A stretch of DNA of 64,000 nucleotides. It comes from Verrucomicrobiota bacterium. GTDB lineage: Bacteria > Verrucomicrobiota > Verrucomicrobiia > Opitutales > Opitutaceae. The stretch is taken from the NCBI GenBank assembly GCA_963205455.1, contig CAUJJL010000088.1, positions 46,138 to 110,137 of the forward strand. Direction: 5' to 3'. Numbering within the stretch: position 1 is the stretch's first letter; the number at the start of each line of letters is the position of its first letter. A model generated the notes under the pieces. The model searched no databases. It was not told the DNA's origin and saw only the letters and a list, made by a program, of their open reading frames with translations. Positions 53,093 to 63,695 of the stretch are shown here, in pieces. Position numbers and translations under genes: made by a program.

Positions 53093-53150
53093 TTGCATAG
53101 GTTTCACCTTGCGACTCCGGTCGGGCGTGGGGTTATCTGAGGGCCACATC

Positions 53151-54266
53151 ATGATCATCGATTCGCGCTACGAGAAGCTGGCAACGGGTTTGACGGGATT
53201 CTCCACTCATCTCGCCAAGGGAGAACGGGTGTTGATTGACGCCTTCGACATTCCCGATGCCATGGTCATAGCCCTGATCCGCGCCGCTAGAGCGCGGGGA
53301 GCCCATCCTTACGTCCAGATCCAGCGTGCACGGATCGGGCGTGAGTTGATGCTCGGCGCGGAGGAGGCACAGTTCCAGCCTCACGCGGAGGTTGAACTCA
53401 AGCGCATGGAGGCAATGGACGCCTACATCGCCGTGCGCGGCTCCGAGAATATCTTTGAGTCATCGGATGTGCCGGCGGCCAAGGTGCAGCTCGTAAGTCG
53501 AATCATGAAACCGGTGCTCGATCACCGGGTGAACGAGACGAAGTGGGTGGTCCTGCGCTGGCCGACGTCCGCCATGGCCCAGCAGGCGGGTATGAGCACC
53601 GAGGCATTTGAGGACTTCTATTTCACGGTGTGCACGCTGGATTACGCACGAATGGCCCCAGGCATGAAGGCGCTCAAGGCGCTTATGGACAGGACGGACC
53701 AGGTGCACATCAAGGGTCCGGGCACCGATCTTCGCTTTTCGATCAAGGGCATCGGTTCACGGGAATGTGGTGGTTTGCGGAATATTCCGGATGGCGAGGT
53801 GTTCTCGTGTCCGGTGAAGGACTCTGTGGAGGGAACTCTTCAGTACAACGCTCCCACGGTCTATCTCGGAACGTCATTCGACAACATCCGGCTGGTTTTC
53901 AGGAAGGGACGCGTTGTCGAGGCGACATCGAGCAATACCAAGCGTTTGAACGAAATCCTGGATAGCGATGACGGTGCGCGCTACATCGGCGAATTCGCGC
54001 TTGGTTTCAATCCGCACATTCTTCATCCGATGCGCGACATTCTCTTCGATGAAAAGATTGCCGGATCATTTCACTTCACACCGGGGCAGGCCTATGAAGG
54101 CGTGGGGAACGGCAATCGTTCCCAGGTGCATTGGGACATGGTCTGCATCCAGCGTGCGGACTATGGTGGTGGCGAGATTTGGTTCGACGGAAAGCTGATC
54201 CGCAAGGACGGCCTCTTTGTGCCGAAATCGCTCCACAAGCTGAATCCCGAGTACCTGCTGGCCTGA
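53151..54266 (+). CDS. M29-family aminopeptidase
   Basis: A protein of 371 residues from the ATG at 53151; the frame is open upstream but overlaps the 32-bp palindrome. It has the thermophilic aminopeptidase T/AmpS/PepS pattern. Metal-binding candidates are the Glu of [14 protein letters not shown], the Glu of [11 protein letters not shown] and His/Asp in [13 protein letters not shown]. The opening is [25 protein letters not shown]. It is a cytoplasmic enzyme removing N-terminal residues from peptides. It lies 49 bp before the deaminase-like gene and is probably cotranscribed with it. Confidence 0.9.
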   Translation: MIIDSRYEKLATGLTGFSTHLAKGERVLIDAFDIPDAMVIALIRAARARGAHPYVQIQRARIGRELMLGAEEAQFQPHAEVELKRMEAMDAYIAVRGSENIFESSDVPAAKVQLVSRIMKPVLDHRVNETKWVVLRWPTSAMAQQAGMSTEAFEDFYFTVCTLDYARMAPGMKALKALMDRTDQVHIKGPGTDLRFSIKGIGSRECGGLRNIPDGEVFSCPVKDSVEGTLQYNAPTVYLGTSFDNIRLVFRKGRVVEATSSNTKRLNEILDSDDGARYIGEFALGFNPHILHPMRDILFDEKIAGSFHFTPGQAYEGVGNGNRSQVHWDMVCIQRADYGGGEIWFDGKLIRKDGLFVPKSLHKLNPEYLLA

Positions 54267-54315
54267 GGGGACGGGCTGATCGTGCTGTCGCAGTAGGGGT
54301 GGAGGCATCTCGTAC

Positions 54316-55335
54316 ATGATCACTTCGAGGTCCAGACTCCGCTCCTTTGTCCAGTCACTGCCGAAAACGGAGACGCACCTCCATGTGGAAGGGGCCCTGC
54401 CGTATGAATTGCTGCACGCCTGGAAACCGGACGTCTATCCGCCTGAGGCCCCGTTTCACGCGCGCGAGCATCGTTTCTCCAGCTTTCCGGAGTTCGAAGA
54501 GACTCTGTTGAATCATGCGCTGCCCTGGTTCACCAGCGCGGAGCGCTATCACGAGGCTATGCGGGTTATCTTTGCGAAGCACGTCGTTGGAAACGTGCGC
54601 TACGTGGAGACCAGTTTTCATCTTCGGGTAACCCACTTCATCGGAGTCTCTGGGCCGGACATCATTGCCGCGATACGCTCCGCGGTTCCTCCGGGTCTGG
54701 AGGTCCGCATCTTTGTGGGCATGCTGCGTTCCGACTATGAGGGACCGCTCAGGGCAGTGATCGAAGACCTTGAAAACTGGGAGGGGCTCGCAGGGGTGGA
54801 TCTGCATGGTTTCGAAGAGATGCCCACCGAGCCGTGGACGCGCCGAATCTGGGAGCGCATGCGGGCTGCGGGAAAAGTCACGAAGTGTCACGCCGGCGAA
54901 TTCGATGGCGCCGCCCGGGTGCGTGAAGCGATCGAAGTGCTGGGCGTGCGTCGTGTGCAGCACGGCGTGCGGGCGATCGAGGATGCGGAGGTGGTCGCAC
55001 TGGCGCGGGATACGGGAACCACGTTTGATGTCTGCCCGATCAGCAATGTGCACCTGAAGGTCGTGCCATCGATCCGGGATCATCCCCTGCGGGCCTTGGT
55101 GCAGGCGGGGGTGCGCTGCACGATCAGTACCGATGATCCGCTGGTGTTTGGGAACTCACTTTCTGATGAGTATCTTGCCCTCGCGTCGCAAGGGGGCTTC
55201 ACCGCGCGCGAGCTTGCAGGGCTGGCCAAGGCAGGATGGGAAGTTGCTGACGTGCCTCCAGAGATTCGCAAAGGGTACATCACCGAAATTGATCGGATTC
55301 TCGCTGCAACGGGAGGCAAGCTTCAGGATGAGTGA
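54316..55335 (+). CDS. Adenosine/adenine deaminase-family metal hydrolase
   Basis: An amidohydrolase-fold enzyme of 339 residues. Metal ligands are in HLHVEGAL (HxH), CHAGEF and STDDP, with the catalytic Glu in the CHAGE motif and the conserved QHG ([11 protein letters not shown]). This pattern belongs to adenosine deaminases and their relatives. Subgroup (adenosine, adenine, N6-methyl-AMP or other) cannot be set from sequence alone. It is cytoplasmic and follows the aminopeptidase. Confidence 0.88.
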   Translation: MITSRSRLRSFVQSLPKTETHLHVEGALPYELLHAWKPDVYPPEAPFHAREHRFSSFPEFEETLLNHALPWFTSAERYHEAMRVIFAKHVVGNVRYVETSFHLRVTHFIGVSGPDIIAAIRSAVPPGLEVRIFVGMLRSDYEGPLRAVIEDLENWEGLAGVDLHGFEEMPTEPWTRRIWERMRAAGKVTKCHAGEFDGAARVREAIEVLGVRRVQHGVRAIEDAEVVALARDTGTTFDVCPISNVHLKVVPSIRDHPLRALVQAGVRCTISTDDPLVFGNSLSDEYLALASQGGFTARELAGLAKAGWEVADVPPEIRKGYITEIDRILAATGGKLQDE

Positions 55336-55437
55336 CGGCGGATTCGCCTGCCGCTGTCGCGCAAAGAGGATTTGCGAGATCGAACACGGCGCGGTCGGCG
55401 CTGCATTTTCAGCGGTGAATGATCGCTTGGGTTCGTG

Positions 55438-56982
55438 TCAGTAGAACAGAGACCGATCCAGGCTTCGGTACTGGATCGCCTCGAGGAGGTGGGCGTCCTT
55501 TATGCTTTCGCTGGATGCCAGGTCGGCGATCGTGCGGGCGACCTTGAGGATCCGATCGTAAGCCCGGGCGGACAGCCGGAGTTCTTCCATCGCACGCTGG
55601 AGCAAGTCACCCTGGCCTGGTGTAAGGCGGCAATGCTGGCGGATCTGGCTGTGATTCATCCGGGCATTCGACGCGGTCCGCGTGCCCTGAAAGCGGGTTC
55701 TCTGGTTGGTGCGGGCGCTCTCGGTGCGGCTGCGGATCAGCGCGGACGCCTCGCCGGAGGCATCGCTTCGCAATTCGGCGAATGAGAGTGCCGGCGCCTC
55801 GATGTGCAGGTCGATTCGATCGAGCAGGGGGCCGCTGATTCGGGCCCGATAGCGTTGGACCTGGCTTGGGGTGCAGCGGCATTCGTGGCGCGGATCGCCG
55901 AGATAACCGCACGGGCAGGGGTTCATGGCGGCGACGAGCATGAAAGCGCAGGGAAAGGTGACCTTGCCGGCGCTTCTGGAGATGGTCACTTGACCATCTT
56001 CGAGAGGTTGTCGTAGCACTTCCAAAGCCGATCGCTTGAACTCGGGAAGTTCGTCGAGAAACAGTACCCCGTGGTGTGCCAGGGAGATTTCACCTGGACC
56101 GGGAATCGAGCCTCCACCCAGGAGAGCAACATCGGAAACCGTGTGGTGAGGGGAGCGAACGGGTCGGCGCCCAAAGCCGATTCCACCGCCTTCGAGTGTG
56201 TGACCTGCTGCCGAATGGATGCTCAGGATCTCCAGGGATTCCTCCTGCGTCGGCGACGGCATGATCGATGGAATGCGTTTTGCGACCATCGATTTTCCTG
56301 ATCCTGGGGGACCAAGGACCAGCAGGTTGTGGCTTCCCGCAACCGCGACCTCAACGGCGCGTCTGAGCACGTGCTGACCTTTGATTTCGGCAAAGTCGCC
56401 GATGCTTTCAGTGAAGCCCTGCGACAGGGAAATCATGGCCGAAGCGGGGTCGACACGGGTCAGTTGAACCTCGCCCTTGAGAAACCGGAATGCCTGATCG
56501 AGTGAAGCGATGGGATAGACGTCGATACCGTCGACCAATGCCGCTTCCATGGCGGATGCGGCGGGAAGCAGCAGACCTCTGAATCCGAGTTCTCGCGCGA
56601 GGCGTCCCATTGCAAGCGGTCCCCGCACCGGCCGCGTTGCACCGGACAGGCTCAGTTCACCCGCGATCAGGAACTGGGGAAGGGATTCGGCGCAAAGTTG
56701 TCCGGTGGCTATCAGGAGTCCGATCGCGATGGGCAGGTCGTAGCAGGGGCCTTCCTTTCGGATACTTCCGGGGGCGAGGTTGATGGTCGTGCGGGACCAG
56801 GGCATCTTGAATCCGCTGTTGACCACAGCAGAAGAAACCCGGTCCCTTGATTCCTTGACACCCGTGTCCGGCAATCCGACGAGAATCAAGTCCGGTGCGC
56901 CTGCCTCCCCCGTGTTGACCTCGACATGCACCAGTTCAGCATCAATCCCTTGAAGGGCTGCGGATTTCAGGGTGGCGAGCAT
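55438..56982 (-). CDS. comM: YifB/ComM-family Mg-chelatase-like AAA+ ATPase
   Basis: A protein of 514 residues, the normal length. The N-terminal Lon-like domain ([49 protein letters not shown]) is followed by AAA+ with Walker [21 protein letters not shown] and Walker [12 protein letters not shown]. The Cys/His cluster is [17 protein letters not shown]. The C-terminal Mg-chelatase helix bundle ends [15 protein letters not shown]. ComM/YifB promotes branch migration of integrated DNA during natural transformation, which fits the type IV pilus ATPases encoded 3 kb away. It is divergent from coaE. Confidence 0.94.
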   Translation of the reverse strand: MLATLKSAALQGIDAELVHVEVNTGEAGAPDLILVGLPDTGVKESRDRVSSAVVNSGFKMPWSRTTINLAPGSIRKEGPCYDLPIAIGLLIATGQLCAESLPQFLIAGELSLSGATRPVRGPLAMGRLARELGFRGLLLPAASAMEAALVDGIDVYPIASLDQAFRFLKGEVQLTRVDPASAMISLSQGFTESIGDFAEIKGQHVLRRAVEVAVAGSHNLLVLGPPGSGKSMVAKRIPSIMPSPTQEESLEILSIHSAAGHTLEGGGIGFGRRPVRSPHHTVSDVALLGGGSIPGPGEISLAHHGVLFLDELPEFKRSALEVLRQPLEDGQVTISRSAGKVTFPCAFMLVAAMNPCPCGYLGDPRHECRCTPSQVQRYRARISGPLLDRIDLHIEAPALSFAELRSDASGEASALIRSRTESARTNQRTRFQGTRTASNARMNHSQIRQHCRLTPGQGDLLQRAMEELRLSARAYDRILKVARTIADLASSESIKDAHLLEAIQYRSLDRSLFY

Positions 56983-57089
56983 CGGACAAATTGAAGTGAG
57001 GTTTTGATTGTGGAGTCATAACTTAAAAGGATTGCATTCGGGGAGTATCAAGCTAAATACGCATTTTATTGGCATTATATTGAAACGCT

Positions 57090-57674
57090 ATGCTTATTGG
57101 CATCACAGGCGGGATCGGGTGCGGAAAATCGACGGTCGCCGGACTCTTCGAGTCCCTGGGCTACCAACGTATGGATTCCGATGAGATCATTAGGAATCAA
57201 GTGCTTACGAATCCTGAGGTGGGTGCCGGTCTTGTGGAACGCTTTGGGCGCGAGGTCCTTCTTGAGGAGGGCGTGGTTAACAGGGGATATCTGGCTTCGA
57301 GAATTTTTGCCTGCGATGTCGAAAGGCAATGGCTTGAGGATTACCTTTTACCCAAGTTGTTTTCGATCTGGCGGTCGGCTTTGGCCGAAAGCCCCCAACG
57401 AAACTGGGTTTTCGAGGTTCCCTTGTTGTTCGAAAAACATCTCGAAAATTGGTTTGATTTCATCGTCTGTGTCGCCACTACTGCCGAGAACCAATTGGTT
57501 CGGCTGGAGAAGCGCGGAATGACCCGGGCGCATGCCGAACTTCGTATTTCCAAGCAATTGCCCTTGGCCCGTAAAGTGGAGCTCGCCGACTTTGTTATCG
57601 GCAATGATGGCACGCCTGACTTCCTGCGACTTCAAGTCGATGCGCTGGCTGCGCGGTTCGCCTGCGCCGTCTGA
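57090..57674 (+). CDS. coaE: Dephospho-CoA kinase
   Basis: The last step of coenzyme A synthesis. It has 194 residues. The P-loop is GITGGIGCGKST (residues 4-15), followed by the acceptor-site Asp in YQRMDSDEIIRN and the lid region VFEVPLLFEKHLENWFDFIVCVATT. The basic motif is RLEKRGMTRAHAELRISKQLPLARKVELADFVIGNDG. It starts a cluster coaE-rho-pilB, with rho 48 bp downstream. The upstream AT-rich region (57000-57089) is the likely promoter. Confidence 0.95.
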   Translation: MLIGITGGIGCGKSTVAGLFESLGYQRMDSDEIIRNQVLTNPEVGAGLVERFGREVLLEEGVVNRGYLASRIFACDVERQWLEDYLLPKLFSIWRSALAESPQRNWVFEVPLLFEKHLENWFDFIVCVATTAENQLVRLEKRGMTRAHAELRISKQLPLARKVELADFVIGNDGTPDFLRLQVDALAARFACAV

Positions 57675-57721
57675 GCGCCTTTGGGACACCTCAACACGTC
57701 CTTTTCAATTTCTATCCTACC

Positions 57722-59713
57722 ATGGAAAAATCTTCCAAGGCTCGATCTTCAGAGTCCAAGGCTGCAAAGCCCAAACGTCCGCGTGCCAAAGTCGCCCGTG
57801 CGGCTACGCCCAAGAGCAGCCCCCGCAAGCGGGCGAAGGCAGTTGCGTCCACGGATGAACTTCCCCTCGTCGCGGCAGATACGGTGGTTGCAGTGGCGGA
57901 ACCGGTGACACCGGTCAAGAATGAGGCGATTGACACCAGCAGGGATGGGCGCGAGTCAGATTCGGGCAGGGAGGCGCGCGAGGTTTTTGTACCTGACAAC
58001 CTTTCGCGTGAAACCAAACCGATTGACCGCGAGCAGCCGCCCTCAACGATAGAGCCTGATCGAGGAGCCAATGAGGGCCCGAGCTCACCGGTTGCCCCAG
58101 TTGAGTCAAAGGTCCGGGGTGTTTCGGCCGAGCCTGACCTGCCGGCACCGTCGGGTGGCGATGTGGGTTCCGGCGCTGAAAGCCCTCCCGACAACGGTCA
58201 TCGCCAGCCTCCGAATTTTCAGAACCGTGAATTTCGCGGGCGCGACTACTGGAAGCAGCTCAAGAAGGAAAAGCGGAACAAGCACGGGAAACCCTGGCAG
58301 CAGAATCCCAATGATCGCGGGCCACAAAATCCCGCGCAGCCTCCTCCGCCGAGCCTGGCTCCCAAGCTCGGTGACCTGCCGGACCCTGCCCGCTTTGCGG
58401 ACTTGGCTGCGCTCGACTTACTCGCTGCAGAACTCTCCGCGGGAGGCGGTGGCGAGACCGTGTTTCTTGATGCGCTGTACGCGATGTCGCTTGCCGACCT
58501 TGCGGCCTTCGCCCGAGGAACGGGCGCGGTCATCGAAGGCCAGCAGCCGCGGCGTGTTCTCCTGACCGAAATCTTCAAGGCAGTCTCGGGAAAAAAGCGT
58601 CCCATCCGGGACAGGGGTTTTCTGGACCTGACTGACAAGGGACATGGCTTTGTCGTGCACCCGAATGTCAGCTATCGATTGTATCCGGAAAGCACCTACG
58701 TGCCTGAAACCCTTGTCAAGCGTTACGGACTCAAGCGCGGCCATGCGCTGGAAGTGATTGTCCAGGCTCCGGTTGGCGAGGACCGGTGTCCCGCCGCGGT
58801 GGGCATCGAACGAGTGATGAATGGCGCGCCTCAGGATGCGAACAACGTCACTCCATTCGAGGAACTCGTGCCCTACTATCCCCTTCAGCGTATCCTGCTC
58901 GAGGCTCCGGACGTGCAAAAGGACATCTCCATGCGCACGGTCGATCTCCTGACACCGGTGGGGTTTGGGCAGCGCGGGCTGATCGTCGCGCCTCCGCGGA
59001 CCGGAAAAACGGTCCTGCTCCAGAATATTGCCAACTCGGTTTCCGAAAACTTCCCCGATGTGAAGCTGATCCTGCTGCTCATCGATGAGCGGCCCGAGGA
59101 GGTGACGGATTTCAAGCGGCATACGAAGGGGGAGGTTGTCTCCTCGACATTTGACGAATCGCCCGAGAGTCACGTCCACTGTGCGGAGATGGTCGGCGAA
59201 ATTGCGCGTCGGATGGTTGAGCGCGGGCAGCACGTCGTGATCCTCCTCGATTCCATCACACGTCTGGCGAGGGCCTACAACGCGCTTGCCTCGAATTCGG
59301 GGAAGATCATGTCGGGAGGCATGGAGGCCACCGCGCTGCAGCGTCCGAAGCGCTTCTTTGGCGCCGCGCGCAACATCGAGGGAGGCGGCAGCCTGACGAT
59401 CCTTGCGAGCGCATTGATCGATACCGGAAGCCGCATGGATGAAGTGATCTTTGAGGAGTTCAAGGGAACGGGCAACATGGAGCTCCACCTCGACCGGGGA
59501 CTATCCGACAAGCGAATTTTCCCGGCGATCAACATGCTTCGTTCCGGTACGCGGAAAGAGGAGCTCATCTATCATCCTGATGAGTTGCAGCGCGTCTATG
59601 GCCTGCGGCGCACGATGCAGGGAATCGGTCCGGTGGAGTCGATGGAGATGCTGATCCAGCGACTCAAGAAGACAAAATCGAACGCCGAGTTCCTCATGAG
59701 CTTGGCCAGATAG
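57722..59713 (+). CDS. rho: Transcription termination factor Rho with long N-terminal extension
   Basis: A hexameric RNA-dependent helicase of 663 residues, compared with about 420 in E. coli. Residues 1-225 are an extension: a Lys/Arg/Ala-rich start, an acidic Pro/Ser/Glu stretch, then a basic Asn/Gln/Pro segment, all likely disordered and RNA-binding. A Rho-N-like helical region follows (about 225-285), then the OB-fold (about 298-350). The ATPase core has Walker A APPRTGKT (about residue 425, Arg replacing the usual Lys of PPKAGKT), [13 protein letters not shown] and [30 protein letters not shown]. The C-terminus is complete. Confidence 0.96.
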   Translation: MEKSSKARSSESKAAKPKRPRAKVARAATPKSSPRKRAKAVASTDELPLVAADTVVAVAEPVTPVKNEAIDTSRDGRESDSGREAREVFVPDNLSRETKPIDREQPPSTIEPDRGANEGPSSPVAPVESKVRGVSAEPDLPAPSGGDVGSGAESPPDNGHRQPPNFQNREFRGRDYWKQLKKEKRNKHGKPWQQNPNDRGPQNPAQPPPPSLAPKLGDLPDPARFADLAALDLLAAELSAGGGGETVFLDALYAMSLADLAAFARGTGAVIEGQQPRRVLLTEIFKAVSGKKRPIRDRGFLDLTDKGHGFVVHPNVSYRLYPESTYVPETLVKRYGLKRGHALEVIVQAPVGEDRCPAAVGIERVMNGAPQDANNVTPFEELVPYYPLQRILLEAPDVQKDISMRTVDLLTPVGFGQRGLIVAPPRTGKTVLLQNIANSVSENFPDVKLILLLIDERPEEVTDFKRHTKGEVVSSTFDESPESHVHCAEMVGEIARRMVERGQHVVILLDSITRLARAYNALASNSGKIMSGGMEATALQRPKRFFGAARNIEGGGSLTILASALIDTGSRMDEVIFEEFKGTGNMELHLDRGLSDKRIFPAINMLRSGTRKEELIYHPDELQRVYGLRRTMQGIGPVESMEMLIQRLKKTKSNAEFLMSLAR

Positions 59714-59748
59714 CTGGGAACCATGAAACCCGTCGTCGCCTTCACCTC

Positions 59749-61323
59749 ATGAATGGCGACGGCGAGTTTCTCTGTAAGGGCGCCCCGATCGGGGCATTGC
59801 CGCTGCAGCCTTTGGGCGGGTTGGCCGTTCTGCAGGCGATTTCGGCTCGATTTGCGCGGGAGTATCAGGTGTTTCCGCTAGAGGTGGATCGCGGAGTCCT
59901 TAGGTTTGCGATAAGTGATCCAGCGGACGTCGACCGAGTCGATGCCGTTCGGCGGCAGGTCGAAGGCTTGGGAGTGGTGCCTTATTTTGCCCCTGCCGAG
60001 GAAATTAGCCGTGCGATTGATCGGTATTACGTTGGTGATGATGAAGAGGTTGGAGAAGATCCTGGACCCGGGCTTGCGGTCGTCAGCAATCGGAAATTTT
60101 CCCTTAATCTTCGCGGCGGAGAAGCGCGGGATCGAGTGCTAAGTCCGGCTCCAGATGAGCCGATAACCGAGATGGTGCGCAAACTTATCATGGACGCGTT
60201 GGAACGCCGCGCCTCGGATATCCATTTGGAACCGTTGGCGAGATCTGTTCGTGTCCGGAATCGGGTGGACGGGGTTCTGCAGGAAGTCGGAGGAGCCTCA
60301 AAGCGGCACTTTTCGTCCATCGTCTCACGGATCAAGATTCTTTCGCGGATATCGATTGCCGAAAGGCGGCGGCCCCAGGATGGACGTTTGCGACTAAGGG
60401 AAAGAGGGCGGGATATGGACCTTCGAGTCTCAGTGGTTCCGACCCTACATGGCGAGAGCGTGGTCATGCGGGTGCTGGACGGTGCCAGTTCAAGGTTGTC
60501 GCTTGGCGACCTCGGGTTCGACCCCGCGGCTGCGGCAGGCTGGCGCGAACTGACCTCCCGGCCGGACGGTTTGATTCTCGTGACCGGCCCCACGGGTTCG
60601 GGAAAATCGACGACGCTCTACAGCGCGCTGAATTCACTCAATGCACCTGGTCGCAAGATCGTGACAGTTGAAGATCCCGTTGAGTGCCAGATTGAGGGCA
60701 TCAATCAGGTGACCGTTCATCGTGAAATCGGGATGACCTTCGCCTGCGCCATGCGTGCCCTTCTGAGGCAGGCGCCGGATATCCTGATGGTCGGTGAAGT
60801 CCGCGATCGCGAGACTGCGGACCTGGCTGCGAACGCCGCCATGACCGGTCATCTGGTCCTGTCGACGCTGCACACCAATGATGCATGGGGTGCAATCACG
60901 CGCCTGAGTGATCTCGGTGTGAAGCCCTTCATGATCGCGACCGCGCTTAAAGGAGTACTTGCGCAGAGGCTTGTACGGCGGATCTGTCAGCGCTGTCGTG
61001 TGCCCGCTGAATTGTCGCTGCAGGAGCGGCGCGCGATCGCGGGATTGGGCGGTGACACGGATGGACTCGCCCATGCCTGCAGGGGGAAGGGCTGTGAGGC
61101 TTGTGGGGGCACCGGATTTTCAGGAAGGACGGGTTTGTTTGAGCTGCTGACAATCAGTCCACAAATGCAGCGCGCCATTCATGACGGAGCAGCAACAACC
61201 CGGTTGAAAGACCAGTGGCGTAGCGAGGGAGGGCGTTTGTTGTTGGAGGACGGATTCGAGAAAGTGAGGGCAGGGCTTACCACGATCGGAGAGGTGCTCG
61301 GTAGCGTGTCGACCCAGGAATGA
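59749..61323 (+). CDS. Type IV pilus / type II secretion assembly ATPase (PilB/GspE family)
   Basis: A protein of 524 residues. An MshEN-like N-terminal domain (about 20-110: [46 protein letters not shown]) precedes the ATPase. The ATPase shows ASDIHLEP, Walker [11 protein letters not shown] (about 282), Asp box [16 protein letters not shown], Walker [14 protein letters not shown] and the His box [13 protein letters not shown] four-cysteine zinc site follows (CQRC ... CRGKGCEAC). It powers pilin polymerisation or secretion at the inner membrane. It is first of three related ATPases, 35 bp after rho. Confidence 0.93.
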   Translation: MNGDGEFLCKGAPIGALPLQPLGGLAVLQAISARFAREYQVFPLEVDRGVLRFAISDPADVDRVDAVRRQVEGLGVVPYFAPAEEISRAIDRYYVGDDEEVGEDPGPGLAVVSNRKFSLNLRGGEARDRVLSPAPDEPITEMVRKLIMDALERRASDIHLEPLARSVRVRNRVDGVLQEVGGASKRHFSSIVSRIKILSRISIAERRRPQDGRLRLRERGRDMDLRVSVVPTLHGESVVMRVLDGASSRLSLGDLGFDPAAAAGWRELTSRPDGLILVTGPTGSGKSTTLYSALNSLNAPGRKIVTVEDPVECQIEGINQVTVHREIGMTFACAMRALLRQAPDILMVGEVRDRETADLAANAAMTGHLVLSTLHTNDAWGAITRLSDLGVKPFMIATALKGVLAQRLVRRICQRCRVPAELSLQERRAIAGLGGDTDGLAHACRGKGCEACGGTGFSGRTGLFELLTISPQMQRAIHDGAATTRLKDQWRSEGGRLLLEDGFEKVRAGLTTIGEVLGSVSTQE

Positions 61324-61336
61324 TTTCTACAAATTT

Positions 61337-62419
61337 ATGAGCTACGAAATGAATGATCTTCTCGAACTGGTGGTGGATCAGAATGCTTCTGATCTCCATT
61401 GCCAGGTCGGACAGCCACCCACCTTGCGCATCAGCGGAAGCATGGTTCCGATTGAGGGCCCCAATCTCAATCCGGATGACACGGAGAAACTCGTCCTGTC
61501 CATCACACCTGACAACCACGTCCAGAACCTGAAGCTCAATGGGGGATCCGATTTCGGTTTCGCCTATATGGACAGGGCGCGATTCCGTGTTTCCATCCTC
61601 AAGGCCAAGGGAAGCTACGGCCTCGTCCTGCGGCAGATTCCGAATCGCATGTTCGGACTGAGGGATATCGGGCTTCCGGACCGCGTGAAGGAACTGCTCT
61701 ATCGGCCACGCGGACTGATTTTGGTGACCGGACCTACCGGTTCCGGAAAATCGACGACGCTTGCCTCGATGATCAACTACATCAACGAGCATCGCGACGG
61801 CCACATCATCACGATCGAGGATCCGATCGAATACTATCATCCCCACAAGCAATGCATCGTGACCCAGCGCGAGATTGGCGTCGACGTGCCTTCATTTTCG
61901 GAGGCGATCCGGCGAGCGCTGCGGCAGGATCCCGACATCATCCTTGTGGGTGAAATGCGCGACCTTGAAACGATCGAAGCGGCGATCAGCGCAGCCGAGA
62001 CGGGCCATCTTGTGTTCGGAACCCTTCACACGAACAGTGCGGCAAAGACAATCGACCGTATCGTCGATGCATTTCCCGCCAACATGAAGGAAATGATCCG
62101 CACCCAGCTCGCCTCATCCATCGTGGCGGTCATTTCCCAGGTGCTCTGCAAGAAGACCGGAGGCGGGCGGATTGCCGGCTACGAGATCATGATCAACACC
62201 ACGTCTATTGCCTCGTTGATTCGCGAGAACAAGACCTTCCGCATCACGTCCGACATCCAGACTGGGGCGAACCTGGGTATGATCACGATGGACACCCATC
62301 TCATGAGCCTCGTGAACCGGGAAATGATTTCGCCGGACGAGGCTTTGGAAAAGGCGCAGGACCCTCTTGTCATGCGGGAAAAGCTGACCCAATTGGGCTT
62401 CAAACTGCGCGCGTTGTAA
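61337..62419 (+). CDS. pilT: Twitching motility / pilus retraction ATPase PilT
   Basis: A protein of 360 residues, the usual PilT length. Landmarks are [30 protein letters not shown], Walker [11 protein letters not shown] (about residue 132), [30 protein letters not shown] and [27 protein letters not shown], with the His box [16 protein letters not shown]. The C-terminal helix region matches the PilT-specific AIRNLIRE equivalent ([20 protein letters not shown]). It drives pilus retraction in twitching motility and DNA uptake. It lies 13 bp after the PilB-like gene. Confidence 0.94.
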   Translation: MSYEMNDLLELVVDQNASDLHCQVGQPPTLRISGSMVPIEGPNLNPDDTEKLVLSITPDNHVQNLKLNGGSDFGFAYMDRARFRVSILKAKGSYGLVLRQIPNRMFGLRDIGLPDRVKELLYRPRGLILVTGPTGSGKSTTLASMINYINEHRDGHIITIEDPIEYYHPHKQCIVTQREIGVDVPSFSEAIRRALRQDPDIILVGEMRDLETIEAAISAAETGHLVFGTLHTNSAAKTIDRIVDAFPANMKEMIRTQLASSIVAVISQVLCKKTGGGRIAGYEIMINTTSIASLIRENKTFRITSDIQTGANLGMITMDTHLMSLVNREMISPDEALEKAQDPLVMREKLTQLGFKLRAL

Positions 62420-62441
62420 GGGCTGGTCGGGTCCCTAGATC

Positions 62442-63665
62442 ATGATTCCTGGGCAATCTGATGCGACATTCGTGTCGAGCAGGGGTATGCCCGGGTTGAT
62501 CTCGGATAGTCTTCCCGGCGCGGATTTGTTTTTGGAATCTGCCTCCAGGGAGCAAAGGCCGGATATGGTTCTCGACGGAGCGTCCGTCGTCGCACCCTGG
62601 CTGCAGCAAGTGCTTGAGGATTCGGTGCGGAAGCGGGCTTCGGACATCCATTTTGAGCCCTTTGAGTCGCACCTATCCATCAGGGTTCGAGTGGATGGCA
62701 GGATGATTCCCTTGGTCCAAAAGCCGATTTCATGGATGCCGGCGATTGCTTCGCGAATCAAGGTGATGGCGGATCTCGACATTGCGGAGTGTCGGTTGCC
62801 GCAGGACGGACGCATTGTATTCCGTGTCGATGGACACCCAGTGACCCTGCGCGTCTCGACCATAAGCACCGTCTCCGGTGAGTCCATTGTGGTGCGTGTG
62901 CTTGATCAGCGTGCCGCGCCTCGGAATCTGGAATCGCTGGGCATGCCCGAGGACATCCTGGAGGGATTCCGCAAATGTCTGAAGTCACCTCATGGACTGA
63001 TTGTCATCACCGGTCCCACCGGCTCGGGAAAAACGACGACGCTGTATGGTGCATTGAAGGAACTCAATACCCCGGAACTGAAGATCCTCTCCGCCGAGGA
63101 CCCGGTTGAGTATGAACTGGAAGGAGTGATGCAGACCGCCATCCAGCCGGAAGCGGATGTGACCTTTCCGAGCCTGCTGCGATCTTTTTTGAGACAGGAT
63201 CCTGACGTCATCGTCGTGGGTGAAATGCGCGACGCGGAGACCGCGCGCATCGCGGTCCAGGCCGCACTGACCGGGCACCTTGTCATAACGACGCTTCACA
63301 CGCAGGATTCGACGAGTGTGGTGGCGAGAATGATCGATCTAGGCATCGAACCCTATCTCATAGCCTCGACGCTCGTCGGTGTGGTCGCACAGAGACTGAT
63401 ACGACGCAAATGTAAGGCCTGCTCCGGTGCGGGTATCGGATGCGTGGATTGCCTGCATACGGGGTTCAAGGGGCGTATCGGCCTGTTTGAACTGTTTCGC
63501 GTCGATCGCTGCATGCGTGACCTCATTGCAGAGGGCGCTTCGACGGCCGAGCTGCGGCAGGCGGCACGGAGCGGAGGGATGCGCAGTCTCCGCAAAGTTG
63601 GAATGGAGGCGGTTGATGCGGGTCTGGTCGCTCGAGTAGACGTGCTGTCGCTTTCTACGGATTAA
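62442..63665 (+). CDS. Short GspE/PilB-family ATPase lacking the N-terminal domain
   Basis: A protein of 407 residues with the GspE/PilB ATPase core only. It shows RKRASDIHFEPF, Walker A GPTGSGKTTT (about residue 190), ILSAEDPVEYELEGVMQ, VIVVGEMRDAETARIAVQAALTGHLVITTLHTQDSTSV and the Zn-type CKACSGAGIGCVDCLHTGFKGRIGLFE. The MshEN domain is absent; only about 45 non-conserved residues precede the core. The two CxxC pairs are separated by 7 residues, much less than usual. A third ATPase next to PilB and PilT suggests a separate pilus-like or type II secretion system. Confidence 0.9.
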   Translation: MIPGQSDATFVSSRGMPGLISDSLPGADLFLESASREQRPDMVLDGASVVAPWLQQVLEDSVRKRASDIHFEPFESHLSIRVRVDGRMIPLVQKPISWMPAIASRIKVMADLDIAECRLPQDGRIVFRVDGHPVTLRVSTISTVSGESIVVRVLDQRAAPRNLESLGMPEDILEGFRKCLKSPHGLIVITGPTGSGKTTTLYGALKELNTPELKILSAEDPVEYELEGVMQTAIQPEADVTFPSLLRSFLRQDPDVIVVGEMRDAETARIAVQAALTGHLVITTLHTQDSTSVVARMIDLGIEPYLIASTLVGVVAQRLIRRKCKACSGAGIGCVDCLHTGFKGRIGLFELFRVDRCMRDLIAEGASTAELRQAARSGGMRSLRKVGMEAVDAGLVARVDVLSLSTD

Positions 63666-63695
63666 ACACGACGTCCCAGGCGATTGCTGATACTT

